Below, piece after piece: positions 41,701 to 49,041 of a stretch of DNA of 64,000 nt. Within the stretch, counting starts at the first letter, position 1. Each line of letters starts with the position of its first letter. The translations under genes and the position numbers were made by a program. Source of the DNA: Ogataea parapolymorpha DL-1 (Eukaryota > Ascomycota > Pichiomycetes > Pichiales > Pichiaceae). Below the pieces are notes generated by a model. That model did no database searches. It had not been told where the DNA came from and saw only the letters and a program-made list of their open reading frames with translations. Location of the stretch: NCBI RefSeq assembly GCF_000187245.1, contig NC_027862.1, forward strand, positions 186,001 to 250,000, read 5' to 3'.

Positions 41701-42556
41701 TGCCCCCCTCCAGATCCTCCTTGGCTTTCTCGACAATCTCGTACCTGTGCGCTTTCTGCACACATATATCATTCAAATCGTCAATCTCGCGAATACTGGA
41801 CTCAATGGTGCCTTTGTATTTTGCCGTGCCAATGATATCCTCCAAATACTCCAGCAACCCGTCGTCGCTGTTGCCCTCAGCCTTGGGTTTCATCTGCGCA
41901 ATGCTCTCGACCTCTCCTTGCAAAATCAGAAACCGTTTGTGGTCTAGGTCGATTCCCTGGTCGCGTAGCAATGCCTGCATGTCCGCATAGGTGCACTTTT
42001 TGTTGTTGATGAAGTAGTCTGATGAGTTGTTGCGGTACGCTTTTCTGGAAACTACAAGATCGGGAACAGACAGATACTCTGTCTGGAGCTCGCCGTTCTC
42101 GTCGTAGCGGTCCAGAACCTTTTTGAACAGTATATCGACCTGGCAAAAACTCAAATCTGGGAAGGCCTCTGAATTGTGGATCAACTCGCTCAGTTTCGAC
42201 TGTCTCATCTTGGTGGCACGGAACCCAAACACGAAAAGAAGCGAATCGATGACGTTGGACTTTCCGGACCCGTTGGGCCCAACAATCGCGGAGAAACTCG
42301 CATTGAACGGTCCCACGGTCTGTCTGCCCGCGTACGACTTGAAATTTGTGAGGACGAGCTCCTCAATGACCAGCCGGGGCTGAAATTCTTCCTTCAAGTC
42401 GGGTTTCTGTTCCTGGGCGTACTGGCTTTGCACAAGAGCCAGCGGCTGCTGTAAAGTTTGCGACGGCTGCTCTGGCTTGAGAGCCACAACCTCAACGCCC
42501 TGCTGGTTCAGATCGCGCGGCCCCAACATCTGGCGATTGCCTTTATTTTGATCCAT
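38711..42556 (-). CDS. SMC4: Condensin ATPase subunit Smc4
   Basis: A 1281-residue SMC protein. The Walker A GPNGSGKSNV lies near residue 95, the ABC signature NLSGGEKTLSSLAL near 1187 and Walker B YVMDEIDAALDF near 1215. Two long coiled coils flank a hinge at about residues 590-700 (GRLGDLGVIDDKYDVAVSTG). The extended N-terminus before VIEELVLTNFKSYAGRQ and the text around the head (ELIHNSEAFPDLSFCQV) identify it as Smc4 rather than Smc1-3. With Smc2 it forms the condensin motor for mitotic chromosomes. The start at 42556 is the first ATG with homology. The signature leucine is encoded by CTG, supporting the standard code. Confidence 0.95.
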   Translation of the reverse strand: MDQNKGNRQMLGPRDLNQQGVEVVALKPEQPSQTLQQPLALVQSQYAQEQKPDLKEEFQPRLVIEELVLTNFKSYAGRQTVGPFNASFSAIVGPNGSGKSNVIDSLLFVFGFRATKMRQSKLSELIHNSEAFPDLSFCQVDILFKKVLDRYDENGELQTEYLSVPDLVVSRKAYRNNSSDYFINNKKCTYADMQALLRDQGIDLDHKRFLILQGEVESIAQMKPKAEGNSDDGLLEYLEDIIGTAKYKGTIESSIREIDDLNDICVQKAHRYEIVEKAKEDLEGGKENALKYLRKEKALADKKSLYLQYRLLKDKDLLEKKTAALESLKEKLAKEKEQTAQHNDEIDELTKHHHELSSEVKAIEKQVASLKSAHKKIEREKISMDEKIKHNENRKKKAVKALQSSSSQVRENEANIAELERSQKESQTQLEELNSALKKEQEQLEAIKYELSDKTKDLSASVEKLQQQLEPWKDKISAKQAEIDIKTSQLEMLKQKHQELLNETKEIEGKADEKLELVKAKEKQIQHLQKEQAHVSEQIQLGETEVGEASEKLKAMESEIRVLRDKLDDARSRVTSTKSRNRVLQALTHLKNSGRLQGFYGRLGDLGVIDDKYDVAVSTGGGSLDDMVVDSVETAQQCINYMRKNNLGFGKFIVLDKLRKFNLSKIPTPNNVPRLFDLITPCDPKFAPAFYSSMYNTLVARNLEEANKVAFGAKRWRVVTLDGKLVDVSGTLSGGGSRVFSGAMKLRSATTKGGEISEAELNAMVEDVQTKEDAFLKAQSAFNEMETALATFKDRLPEIEMEISKLRLEIDMDQQEAKEAKARAKEVSANKKAISDTEERITKEEKAIAKLEAEKQDLKDQSQGLEDQIAELQDKIMQVGGVKLKMQKSKVDSVLQKLEILNEKESNDSLQLTKLKNQVTRLNNQISENEAEIKEAEEAIDQIREVYDTSLAKFQASEKELQDLSAQMDELVEKCDEIKEELNFKQSKIADLRKGEIKLVTEIEKCEQSISQCDRNIKKITDEMGHAETRDLETLVGWMEDCDTKQRLLAPPPEYSSEDLKKVDSEALASEIEELEKQTESMTVDLDILQEYARRYKEFNERKADLNESVTKRDELKQACEDLKKRRLDEFMAGFNTISLTLKEMYQMITMGGNAELELVDSLDPFSEGILFSVMPPKKSWKNISNLSGGEKTLSSLALVFALHRYKPTPLYVMDEIDAALDFRNVSIVANYIKERTKNAQFIVISLRNNMFELAQQLVGIYKVSNMTKSISMQNRDILTA

Positions 42557-42635
42557 AAACAAAACACGAAAATATAAAAACCCAAACAATTTCTTACCTA
42601 AGCATATAATTTGAATTAATTATCAAAAAGCGGAG

Positions 42636-42906
42636 ATGGCCCACGAATTCCCTGAATTGCGTAAGTATACCCCATAACTGCCTAACCCCAGTGTCGCACG
42701 AACAAATGAAAGAGCACCAGATCCCGCTGCCATTTCGAGACAGGTGCGCAGGGCTGCTGGTCCCGCTGAACAAGTGCCGTCAGGAGGGGTGGTTTCTGCC
42801 CTGGAACTGCGTCCACGAGAGACACGCTTACGAGGAGTGCCAGTATTTGGACTTCAAGAGACGCGTCAAGGAGCTCGAGGAGCTGAAGAAGGCCCGCTCG
42901 AGCTGA
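42636..42906 (+). CDS. Complex I subunit NDUFB7-like (spliced, twin CX9C)
   Basis: Two exons: 42636-42660 and 42692-42906, giving 79 residues. Without splicing, the frame from the ATG hits TAA inside the intron. The joined protein starts MAHEFPELLSHEQMKEHQIP and continues as the NDUFB7 family. It has two perfect CX9C pairs (C27/C37 and C48/C58), separated by RQEGWFLPWN, typical of a Mia40-imported subunit of NADH:ubiquinone oxidoreductase on the intermembrane-space side. The C-terminus is a charged helix (KRRVKELEELKKARSS). S. cerevisiae has no complex I, so this gene supports a complex I-containing yeast. It diverges from SMC4 over 79 bp. Confidence 0.9.
42661..42691 (+). other. 31-nt intron in the NDUFB7-like gene
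   Basis: Donor GTAAGTAT, branch-type CCTAAC near 42681-42686 and acceptor CCCCAG ending at 42691. The branch A is 6 nt from the last base. Splicing joins phase-1 codon halves (C + TG) and restores the conserved frame. It is the shortest intron I can support in the window. Confidence 0.88.
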
Positions 42907-42923
42907 GCGGTATGTGTCCTATT

Positions 42924-42938
42924 TATCTATCTATCTAT
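42924..42938 (+). repeat. Short TATC microsatellite
   Basis: Three to four tandem TATC units between the NDUFB7-like gene and the STD1/MTH1-like gene, possibly polymorphic. No function can be assigned. Confidence 0.5.
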
Positions 42939-43103
42939 TTATTAGTACTCCAATGCGATGTACTTGGTGTATGGATGTGCGGCGGCACCCGGAAAAATTC
43001 GCTCTGGGAGACCGGCAAAACACCCCACAGATTGTACCCCACGAAAGCCTATTGTCGCGCAAAGTTTGTCCGCACTTTTAAAAATTTTTACAACACGTTC
43101 TTA

Positions 43104-44129
43104 ATGTTCGGCTACAAGCTCTTTGGCAAGGACGGCCGAGATCTGTACAAGACTCCTCGGGAGTTCCATGTGCGGGCCCGGCAGGATGTCCAGCGTCACT
43201 TGCAGAACCTACAGGAGAAAACCAGCGCAAAAACACCTGATATTGTCCAGCCCGCCACGGAACAGGAGCCCTCGCTTACGTACGGCTCGTCGCCCCTCAG
43301 ACGGGCCATTACGGTGTCGTCGCAGGACTCTTCCGACGATGCATCCACCGAGTCGGAACCGGTGCATCTCCGGCGCACAACCACCGTCCAGACGGCCGAC
43401 TCATCGCTCTTCAGCCACCTCACTCAAATATACACAAACACAACGGTTCCGACACAGGTTTCCGAGCCCGCGGCTGTCCCCGAGGGATGTATATCTCTTA
43501 CGGACGTGCTGCCGCACGACTTCCGAGACTATTATTCGCCCGATTTGCAGACATTGCGGTTTCCGAACGGACGCCCCACGTTCACGAAACGAGGGCTGCG
43601 CGACTGGGAGCTGAACGATCTGCGTTCGCTTTTGATAGTCGACGCGCTGCGGCCCGAGTGGCACGGCAAGGTGCCGCAGGTTGTCTCGCCGTACCCAACT
43701 ATCCCGCTGCGCATCCAAGTTCTCCCGCTGGACGCCACCGACGCGGAGTATGTGCAGCTGCTGGCAAGCTCGGACATTTACAAGGAGAGCCGGTTTGACG
43801 AGGATTTCCGGCACAAAACGGCAAACTACATTGTGCAGCAGGCGCGACAGCGCCACGCAAGCCAGTTCCAGAGCAGTGTGTTTCTAAAATACGAGTGGAG
43901 GAATATTGTGGAAAATTATTTACTCAACCTGGCTATCGAAAACCAGTGCCGGTACGAGTTCAAAGTGAAGATCAGCGGGCTGAAAAAGTTGAAACATGAG
44001 GGCACCCAGCGCGAGGAGGTGCTGTACAAAAAAGCTCTGAAAAACCGCATCGAGCTGACCGACGAGGTCAAGTTCCAGGTCTGGCAGGAGGTCCAGCGGA
44101 GCGTGTACAGGAGTTTAGGCAGTGTATGA
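43104..44129 (+). CDS. Std1/Mth1-type glucose-signalling regulator
   Basis: A 341-residue protein from the ATG at 43104. This start is chosen because the following YKTPREFHVRARQDVQRHL aligns with the N-terminal conserved segment of Mth1; further in-frame ATGs upstream (42912, 42975) lie in the promoter. The family core is DVLPHDFRDYYSPDLQTLRF, then NGRPTFTKRGLRDWELNDLR, then SLLIVDALRPEWHGKVPQVV and EWRNIVENYLLNLAIENQCR. In S. cerevisiae, Std1 and Mth1 are paralogues that hold the Rgt1 repressor on hexose-transporter genes and are degraded after glucose sensing by Rgt2/Snf3. Only one such gene is visible here, so I do not choose between names. A role in glucose repression of methanol genes is possible but is inference. 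Confidence 0.85.
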   Translation: MFGYKLFGKDGRDLYKTPREFHVRARQDVQRHLQNLQEKTSAKTPDIVQPATEQEPSLTYGSSPLRRAITVSSQDSSDDASTESEPVHLRRTTTVQTADSSLFSHLTQIYTNTTVPTQVSEPAAVPEGCISLTDVLPHDFRDYYSPDLQTLRFPNGRPTFTKRGLRDWELNDLRSLLIVDALRPEWHGKVPQVVSPYPTIPLRIQVLPLDATDAEYVQLLASSDIYKESRFDEDFRHKTANYIVQQARQRHASQFQSSVFLKYEWRNIVENYLLNLAIENQCRYEFKVKISGLKKLKHEGTQREEVLYKKALKNRIELTDEVKFQVWQEVQRSVYRSLGSV

Positions 44130-44188
44130 ATAGTGCGAACGGGAAAGGTTAATTTCTATAGAGTGGATAGAGTATCTATTGGCGGATT

Positions 44189-44911
44189 CTAGTTGTCGGT
44201 TTTTCTTATCGCCTTGATGAAAGCGCGCTCCTCGCCCAGCACGCCGTACACTTTAAGGAGCTGCAATTTTTCGTCGCTCGTGGCTGTCTTCAGTTTGCTG
44301 TCCAGCACGCTCTTGAGCTCGATTTTCATCCCGGCGATCTTCTTGCCCGCCACGGCCACCATCTCGATGCTCTTGTACTTGAGCAGCGCGCTGTAGATTT
44401 TGTTGGTGGACAGATACAGCACCACGAGCTCCTTGACGTCTGCCGTGGCGATCTTCTTGCTAAATAGCGTCAGCTGCTCCTCCAGCACGACCAGCTGGTT
44501 AATAATCGCCCTGTACACGCTCAACTTCCGTTTATAGAGCAGTAGCGAGTCCACAGTCTCGAGATCGGCGTCGATCTTCATGTTGGAGATGGACAGGTCT
44601 TTGATGTAGCCGTTGAGATCGATTTTGCAGTCGTGGATCAGGTCCACCGACCCGTCAATGGAGTTTCCCAGCTCGATGAAGTTCAGATAGTCGTTGTTGA
44701 CCAGGTCGATGAGTTCCTGGTCGATCTCGTGCAGCAGCGACCCCAAAGACTTGATGAGGTCGTCCAGCGACCAGTACTTGTAGCTCTGCACCAGCAGCTC
44801 CGAGGGACTGAACTGGCCTTCCGGAAGCTTTGTGAGGTTGTACTGGAACGACTCACGGGTCAGCGTCGAGTAGAACTCCAGCGAGTCGTCCGAATATATG
44901 GATTCAGTCAT
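44189..44911 (-). CDS. COG2: Conserved oligomeric Golgi complex subunit 2
   Basis: A 240-residue protein similar in size to yeast Cog2 (262). The N-terminal part has the COG2 domain: SLDDLIKSLGSLLHEIDQEL followed by LVNNDYLNFIELGNSIDGSV, where NDY-NF-L is the conserved lobe-A segment shared with metazoan COG2. The rest is predicted helical and lacks the long C-terminal domain of animal COG2. It acts in tethering of intra-Golgi retrograde vesicles. It diverges from the F-box-like gene over 68 bp. Confidence 0.8.
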   Translation of the reverse strand: MTESIYSDDSLEFYSTLTRESFQYNLTKLPEGQFSPSELLVQSYKYWSLDDLIKSLGSLLHEIDQELIDLVNNDYLNFIELGNSIDGSVDLIHDCKIDLNGYIKDLSISNMKIDADLETVDSLLLYKRKLSVYRAIINQLVVLEEQLTLFSKKIATADVKELVVLYLSTNKIYSALLKYKSIEMVAVAGKKIAGMKIELKSVLDSKLKTATSDEKLQLLKVYGVLGEERAFIKAIRKTDN

Positions 44912-44979
44912 GAAAATAAAAATAAAATAAATTAAATTGGAGCATTTATTTAAATAAATTAGCTTGATTTATTTTTTTT

Positions 44980-46443
44980 ATGCTCCCACCAGAGGTTTGG
45001 AATATAGTCTGCGGCCAATTGTCCCAGTTCGATCTCTGCTCGCTTCTGATAGTAAACAGAGATATCTACGAAATAGCATTGGCCCAGCTGTACTGCTCCA
45101 TCACCATCGACTACCACTACACCCAGTTCGACCCAGAATATGTCCAGACCGATCCCTTGCTCAACACGAGACAGACGTATATCCGAACGAAACCCAACAT
45201 CACAGCATTCTTGAAAAGTCGCAAAGAAGCCCTTCTTAGTGTCCGATCGCTCCAGGTCGTGCATCTTCCGCAGGAGTTTATCGATTTCGAGACAAAGCTA
45301 GCTGAAAGTCTGCCCAAGATGGAGAATCTGGTTTATTTGAGGATCGAGCAGCCTGTCTCACTCGATCTGCTTCAGAGGGCGCCCCCAAACATACAACATC
45401 TTGCCCTATCGCTGAATAGTTTCCGCAAGTCGAAATACCAGTTCGCATCGCTGCCCCTGAAAACCCTCTCTGTGGGGCCTTCCAACCAGCCCGATAAATT
45501 ATTATCGAGTCTGGTCAAACACCCGCAAAAACTGCAAGGCCTCGAATATGTGTGGCCGCACCGCAAAATCAAGCTCCGCGACTTGGTGGTCTCTACAGAC
45601 TCGCAACGGCAACCACTCGATGCCTTTGCCAATCTTGCACACCTCAGTCTAGTAAGCGCAATCATCTCGCCGGAGGACCTGTTTCTTAGAAAACTCGAGT
45701 CCGGCCTCAAATCTCTCTGTTTGATCGACATCAACGAGATCGGCCAGTCAGAGTCCATTCTCGACACGTTCCGGCCCACAAGACTCAAACGTCTGGGAAT
45801 CGACCTGCGCCAGGGATCCAAGGACTCTGTTGCACCCTTTCTCAATAGACTGCCTCCAAGCTCGCTCCACGAGCTCCATCTCGTTATCAGATACAACAAT
45901 TTGAAACGGATACCGCTGGAAACGCTTGTGGACCAGTATATTGCCGCCATCGAAAGACAATCCGCCAGTCTACGCAAAATATCGCTCGAAATCCGGTTCG
46001 AAAAAGAACTGGTTGAAATTCAGGAACAGCTTTCCGAGGCGCAAGTCAGCCGCCTCTTCATGAACCACGCCTTTCCTGCGCTAGAGTCTCTTCGCATCCA
46101 AGCGCAATTTGCATTCATTTGCAAGGACAAACTGACCTTCTTCAAAAACCTACCTAGACTCCACAAATTATGGATCCTTGGTAGCAACGCGTTTGAAAAA
46201 CACTGGGGATTGGGAAATGCGTATCCAGGCGTGTTTGACAACTGGCTCAGGATTCAGCATCTCCCTATAGGACTGGTGAACAACGAGCCACGGCCAAAAA
46301 CGTCGCTCCGCTACATAAAACTTGACGATTGTCTGTTCGAAATAAAGGAGAAATATGACGCCAAAGAAATTATCCCTAGAGACTCCATAGACAGCTGGTT
46401 TGAGTCTCAGACCCAGGTCCGCGCTGTCCGTCCATTGAACTAG
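44980..46443 (+). CDS. Putative F-box protein with LRR-like repeats
   Basis: A 487-residue protein I cannot match to a named gene. The first 45 residues (MLPPEVWNIVCGQLSQFDLC then SLLIVNRDIYEIALAQLYCS) have the F-box pattern of LP.E....I...L...DL..L..V...........LY. The rest shows irregular leucine-rich spacing (LVYLRIEQPVSLDLLQR, LSLVSAIISPEDLFLRKLES, SLCLIDINEIGQSE, RLKRLGIDLRQGSK), suggesting LRR-like substrate binding. If correct it would be the adaptor of an SCF ubiquitin ligase. The first ATG follows a T-rich leader; there is no signal peptide. Function unknown. Confidence 0.6.
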   Translation: MLPPEVWNIVCGQLSQFDLCSLLIVNRDIYEIALAQLYCSITIDYHYTQFDPEYVQTDPLLNTRQTYIRTKPNITAFLKSRKEALLSVRSLQVVHLPQEFIDFETKLAESLPKMENLVYLRIEQPVSLDLLQRAPPNIQHLALSLNSFRKSKYQFASLPLKTLSVGPSNQPDKLLSSLVKHPQKLQGLEYVWPHRKIKLRDLVVSTDSQRQPLDAFANLAHLSLVSAIISPEDLFLRKLESGLKSLCLIDINEIGQSESILDTFRPTRLKRLGIDLRQGSKDSVAPFLNRLPPSSLHELHLVIRYNNLKRIPLETLVDQYIAAIERQSASLRKISLEIRFEKELVEIQEQLSEAQVSRLFMNHAFPALESLRIQAQFAFICKDKLTFFKNLPRLHKLWILGSNAFEKHWGLGNAYPGVFDNWLRIQHLPIGLVNNEPRPKTSLRYIKLDDCLFEIKEKYDAKEIIPRDSIDSWFESQTQVRAVRPLN

Positions 46444-46474
46444 TATATACACGAAATACATCGCATGGTGACAC

Positions 46475-47080
46475 CTATAATACCCGTGTCACATCCCCCG
46501 TAGGCTTGGGTTTTCTCTCTTCCCTCTTGTCGCCCATAAGAGTTTGCGAATCCTGGAACTCTCTGGCAGCAGCCTCCACTTCCTGGACGTGTCCGTCTGT
46601 GTCCCCCACAATGACAAATTTCTCCTGGGCACTGTTCTGCGGCCTAATTAGCTTCACGGCATGCTGCGGCAACCCAACGGCCCCACTTTGCAAAACTTTG
46701 CTTAGCTTCCCCCACGTAGCGTCACTGACGTTGTACGTTTCCGGTCGGAAACCTTTAGGGTCATGTCTGTACTCTTTGATCATTTTGGTCAACAAACCAC
46801 TATCCAGTAATCCGTTGCCTGCTCCAACAAACGACCGTCTAGAACCCTCCACTTGCGCCTTGACATCCACGCCTTCCTCCTGTCGTTTGCGGTTTTTTAA
46901 AAGATCCACCGACTCGTGGTCTTTGACAAACTGTTGCTCGCTCACCTCCACAACGCCCAGCGACATTGCTTTCTTCAAAAAATTGTCATTTTGTTCTACC
47001 TGTGGCGGGATGTCGCGCTTCACGTCAACCACCTTCCCAGGCTTGAATGATCTGGCCGGCTTGGATACCTTGGATCCCAT
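46475..47080 (-). CDS. Uncharacterised protein with N-myristoylation motif
   Basis: A 201-residue protein from the ATG at 47080; further upstream codons are open but run through a tRNA gene, so they are not coding. The N-terminus MGSKVSKPARSF is a near-ideal myristoylation signal (Gly2, Ser6, Lys7). The middle and C-terminal part are predicted mostly helical and polar, with a conserved-looking block KMIKEYRHDPKGFRPETYNV followed by SDATWGKLSKVLQSG. That block has a vague resemblance to the C-terminal segment of complex I assembly factor NDUFAF4, which is itself myristoylated in animals, but this is weak. I do not assign a function. Confidence 0.65.
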   Translation of the reverse strand: MGSKVSKPARSFKPGKVVDVKRDIPPQVEQNDNFLKKAMSLGVVEVSEQQFVKDHESVDLLKNRKRQEEGVDVKAQVEGSRRSFVGAGNGLLDSGLLTKMIKEYRHDPKGFRPETYNVSDATWGKLSKVLQSGAVGLPQHAVKLIRPQNSAQEKFVIVGDTDGHVQEVEAAAREFQDSQTLMGDKREERKPKPTGDVTRVL

Positions 47081-47110
47081 GAAACAAAAAAAAATAAAAA
47101 CTTGTGGGGT

Positions 47111-47117
47111 AAAAAAA
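47111..47117 (-). terminator. RNA polymerase III terminator of tRNA-Ala
   Basis: Seven consecutive T residues on the minus strand directly abut the tRNA 3' end, a standard Pol III stop. Confidence 0.85.
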
Positions 47118-47190
47118 TGGACGAGACCGGAGTCGAACCGATGACCTTCTGCTTGCAAGGCAGACGCGCTACCAACTACGCCACACGCCC
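47118..47190 (-). tRNA. tRNA-Ala (anticodon TGC)
   Basis: A complete 73-base cloverleaf without intron: acceptor GGGCGTG / CTCGTCC with discriminator A, D-stem GCGT/GCGC, anticodon stem TCTGC/GCAGA with loop CTTGCAA, and T-stem ATCGG/CCGGT with loop TTCGACT. The G3-T70 pair, the main alanine identity element, is present. A T6-T67 mismatch occurs in the acceptor stem, as in yeast tRNA-Ala. The end of the tRNA is only 37 bp from the start codon of the following gene. Confidence 0.97.
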
Positions 47191-47433
47191 TATATTACCT
47201 GTGAATACCCTGAGGACACTATGAGTGTCGCAACTGCGCGGCTCGGGTATCCTTATCGCGAATCTCCTATCTTAGATTTCCAAATCTGTCGAGGCTATCC
47301 CTGAATATGCACTGGAATAATAATTTTGTATGCATCTCGCATTCCACTAATTGAATCCCATATCTCTCGATCAGCCTATGATCAAAGGATGGCCGTGCAG
47401 CTTCCGGATTCATCCAGATAAGCGCGGCGACTT

Positions 47434-47441
47434 TCCGCGGA
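47434..47441. promoter_or_regulatory. PDRE-like palindrome TCCGCGGA
   Basis: An exact match to the pleiotropic drug response element of Pdr1/Pdr3-type zinc-cluster factors, embedded in the longer palindrome TTTCCGCGGAAA, 18 bp upstream of the TATA box of the MFS transporter gene. Confidence 0.5.
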
Positions 47442-47458
47442 AATTGATTCTGCCAAGC

Positions 47459-47466
47459 TATATATA
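47459..47466 (+). promoter_or_regulatory. TATA box of the Dal5-type transporter
   Basis: TATATATA ending 30 bp upstream of the start codon. Confidence 0.55.
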
Positions 47467-47496
47467 CAGGTCCAAGTCCAATTCCTCCTTTCCAAG

Positions 47497-48960
47497 ATGA
47501 AAGAAAGCAAAGAGGACGAAAAACACATTGGGATCATTGAGGTTACCAGCCATACGCCGGAAGACTTTGTCGACTTCACGGAGGAAGAGGAAAAAAAGGT
47601 TGTGCGCAAGATTGACATGTACGTGCTGCCAGTGATGTGTCTCGTGTTCTTTGCGCAGTATCTGGACAAGCAGTCGCTGGCATATGCTGTGATTGTGGGG
47701 CTGCGTGAAGATTTGCACTTGAACGGCCCTCAGTACAGCTGGTGCACTTCTGGCTTCTATCTGGCCCAACTGGCCTCCCAGATCGTGTACATGTATCTGC
47801 TCAGTAAGTTTCCGACCAAGATGGTGACGGGAATCTGCGTTATTATTTGGGCCGCAGTGTGCATGTGCCTTGCAGCACCTGCTACATTTGCAGGCTTTGT
47901 CACCGTTCGGGCTTTTTTGGGATTTTTCGAAGGGTGTGTGTCGCCTGCGTTTGTTATCGTCACCAGCTCGTACTACAAAAAAAGCGAGCACGGGTTGCGG
48001 ACTGCCGCCTGGATTTCCTGCAACGCCATCACACAGGTGCTGGCCACCTATCTGTTCTACGGCCTGGCTAAGGGAGAGAACAATCTGAGCATGGCCGTGT
48101 GGCGGGTCGGGTTTCTGGTGTGCGGGGCATTCACTCTCGTCGTTGGTCTGCTGTTCTACTTCATGGTGCCCCTCTCACCTAAAGAGGCCTGGTTTTTGAC
48201 CGAACGCGAAAAGACGATTGCCGTTCACCGGCTATTGGCGGAGGCGGATCGTGGAGAGAAAAAATCGTGGGACTGGGACCAGGCAAAAGAGTGTCTGACA
48301 GACTGGGTTGCATGGTCGTCTTTCCTGTTCGGCCTGATCACCACCATGTGCTCCTGTCCGATCGGGTTCTCGACCATCATCATCAACGGCTTTGGTTATG
48401 ACAAGTTCAAGACCATGGAGTACAGTTCACCGTCCGGCGCGGTGCAATTTGTGATGATCTGGATCGGCGTGGCCATGATCAAAATCGCACCGAGACAGCG
48501 GTGTATTATCATCTGTCTGCTGATCCTGGTTCCGCTTGCAGGCAACATCATGCTGTTCAAAATGCGTTTCAGCGGCGGATGGGGGGTTATAGTTGGCGGC
48601 TGGCTCGGTTCCTGCATAACCTCGTTCTACTCCATCAACCTCAGTTTGAACGCCTCTAACGTCCGTGGAAACACCAAGAAATCGATCGTCAACAACCTGT
48701 ACTACGTCGGCTACTCGCTCGCGGCCGTGGTGGCCGCACAGTGGTGGAACTACACCGCAGACCCTACGTTTACGGCAGGCATCATCGTGGACATTGTGTT
48801 GTGGATTATCATGATTGCAGGCATGCTACTGTATAGATGGAAGTGCATATCCGAGAACAAGCGGCGCGAACGCATCATCGCGAGCGGCCAGGCAGACAAC
48901 TTCGACGAGTCTCGGGACCTGACAGACCGCCAAGACGTGTACCACCGGTATAGTTATTAA
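47497..48960 (+). CDS. Major facilitator transporter, Dal5/anion:cation symporter family
   Basis: A 487-residue transporter with about 12 membrane helices. It has the Dal5-family opening (EEEKKVVRKIDMYVLPVMCL followed by VFFAQYLDKQSLAYA), the LGFFEGCVSPAFVIVTSSYY motif on helix 4/5, and RTAAWISCNAI. The family transports allantoate, ureidosuccinate, nicotinate, biotin-like or other organic anions with protons; the substrate cannot be read from sequence. Two GATA sites upstream would fit nitrogen-catabolite control, as for Dal5, and a PDRE-like palindrome lies beside the TATA box. The N- and C-terminal tails are acidic and charged. Confidence 0.88.
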   Translation: MKESKEDEKHIGIIEVTSHTPEDFVDFTEEEEKKVVRKIDMYVLPVMCLVFFAQYLDKQSLAYAVIVGLREDLHLNGPQYSWCTSGFYLAQLASQIVYMYLLSKFPTKMVTGICVIIWAAVCMCLAAPATFAGFVTVRAFLGFFEGCVSPAFVIVTSSYYKKSEHGLRTAAWISCNAITQVLATYLFYGLAKGENNLSMAVWRVGFLVCGAFTLVVGLLFYFMVPLSPKEAWFLTEREKTIAVHRLLAEADRGEKKSWDWDQAKECLTDWVAWSSFLFGLITTMCSCPIGFSTIIINGFGYDKFKTMEYSSPSGAVQFVMIWIGVAMIKIAPRQRCIIICLLILVPLAGNIMLFKMRFSGGWGVIVGGWLGSCITSFYSINLSLNASNVRGNTKKSIVNNLYYVGYSLAAVVAAQWWNYTADPTFTAGIIVDIVLWIIMIAGMLLYRWKCISENKRRERIIASGQADNFDESRDLTDRQDVYHRYSY

Positions 48961-49023
48961 ATTGCAACCGCTGCCATATAAATTTTCGCGCATTCCGGTG
49001 CCGGCGTAAATTTTTCAATTTTA

Positions 49024-49029
49024 TGACTC
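49024..49029 (+). promoter_or_regulatory. Gcn4-like TGACTC just upstream of HOM3
   Basis: TGACTC (within TGACTCTT) ends 12 nt before the HOM3 ATG, downstream of a TATA box (TATAAA at 48977-48982). The gene-free upstream region is only 81 bp. Confidence 0.45.
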
Positions 49030-49041
49030 TTTAATCTCACC

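Larger units (their letters stand above)
47191..47496. promoter_or_regulatory. Upstream region of the Dal5-type transporter (shared with tRNA-Ala)
   Basis: 306 bp between the tRNA 5' end and the transporter ATG. Elements seen are GATA-type sites CTTATC (47252-47257) and GATAAG (47417-47422), a perfect 12-bp palindrome TTTCCGCGGAAA (47432-47443) and a TATA box (47459-47466). I find no additional gene. Confidence 0.55.

Noticed and set aside
47081..47158. N-terminal extension of the myristoylated protein to 47158
   Set aside because: The extra codons run through the tRNA-Ala gene and its terminator and would remove the myristoylation start. The ATG at 47080 is better.
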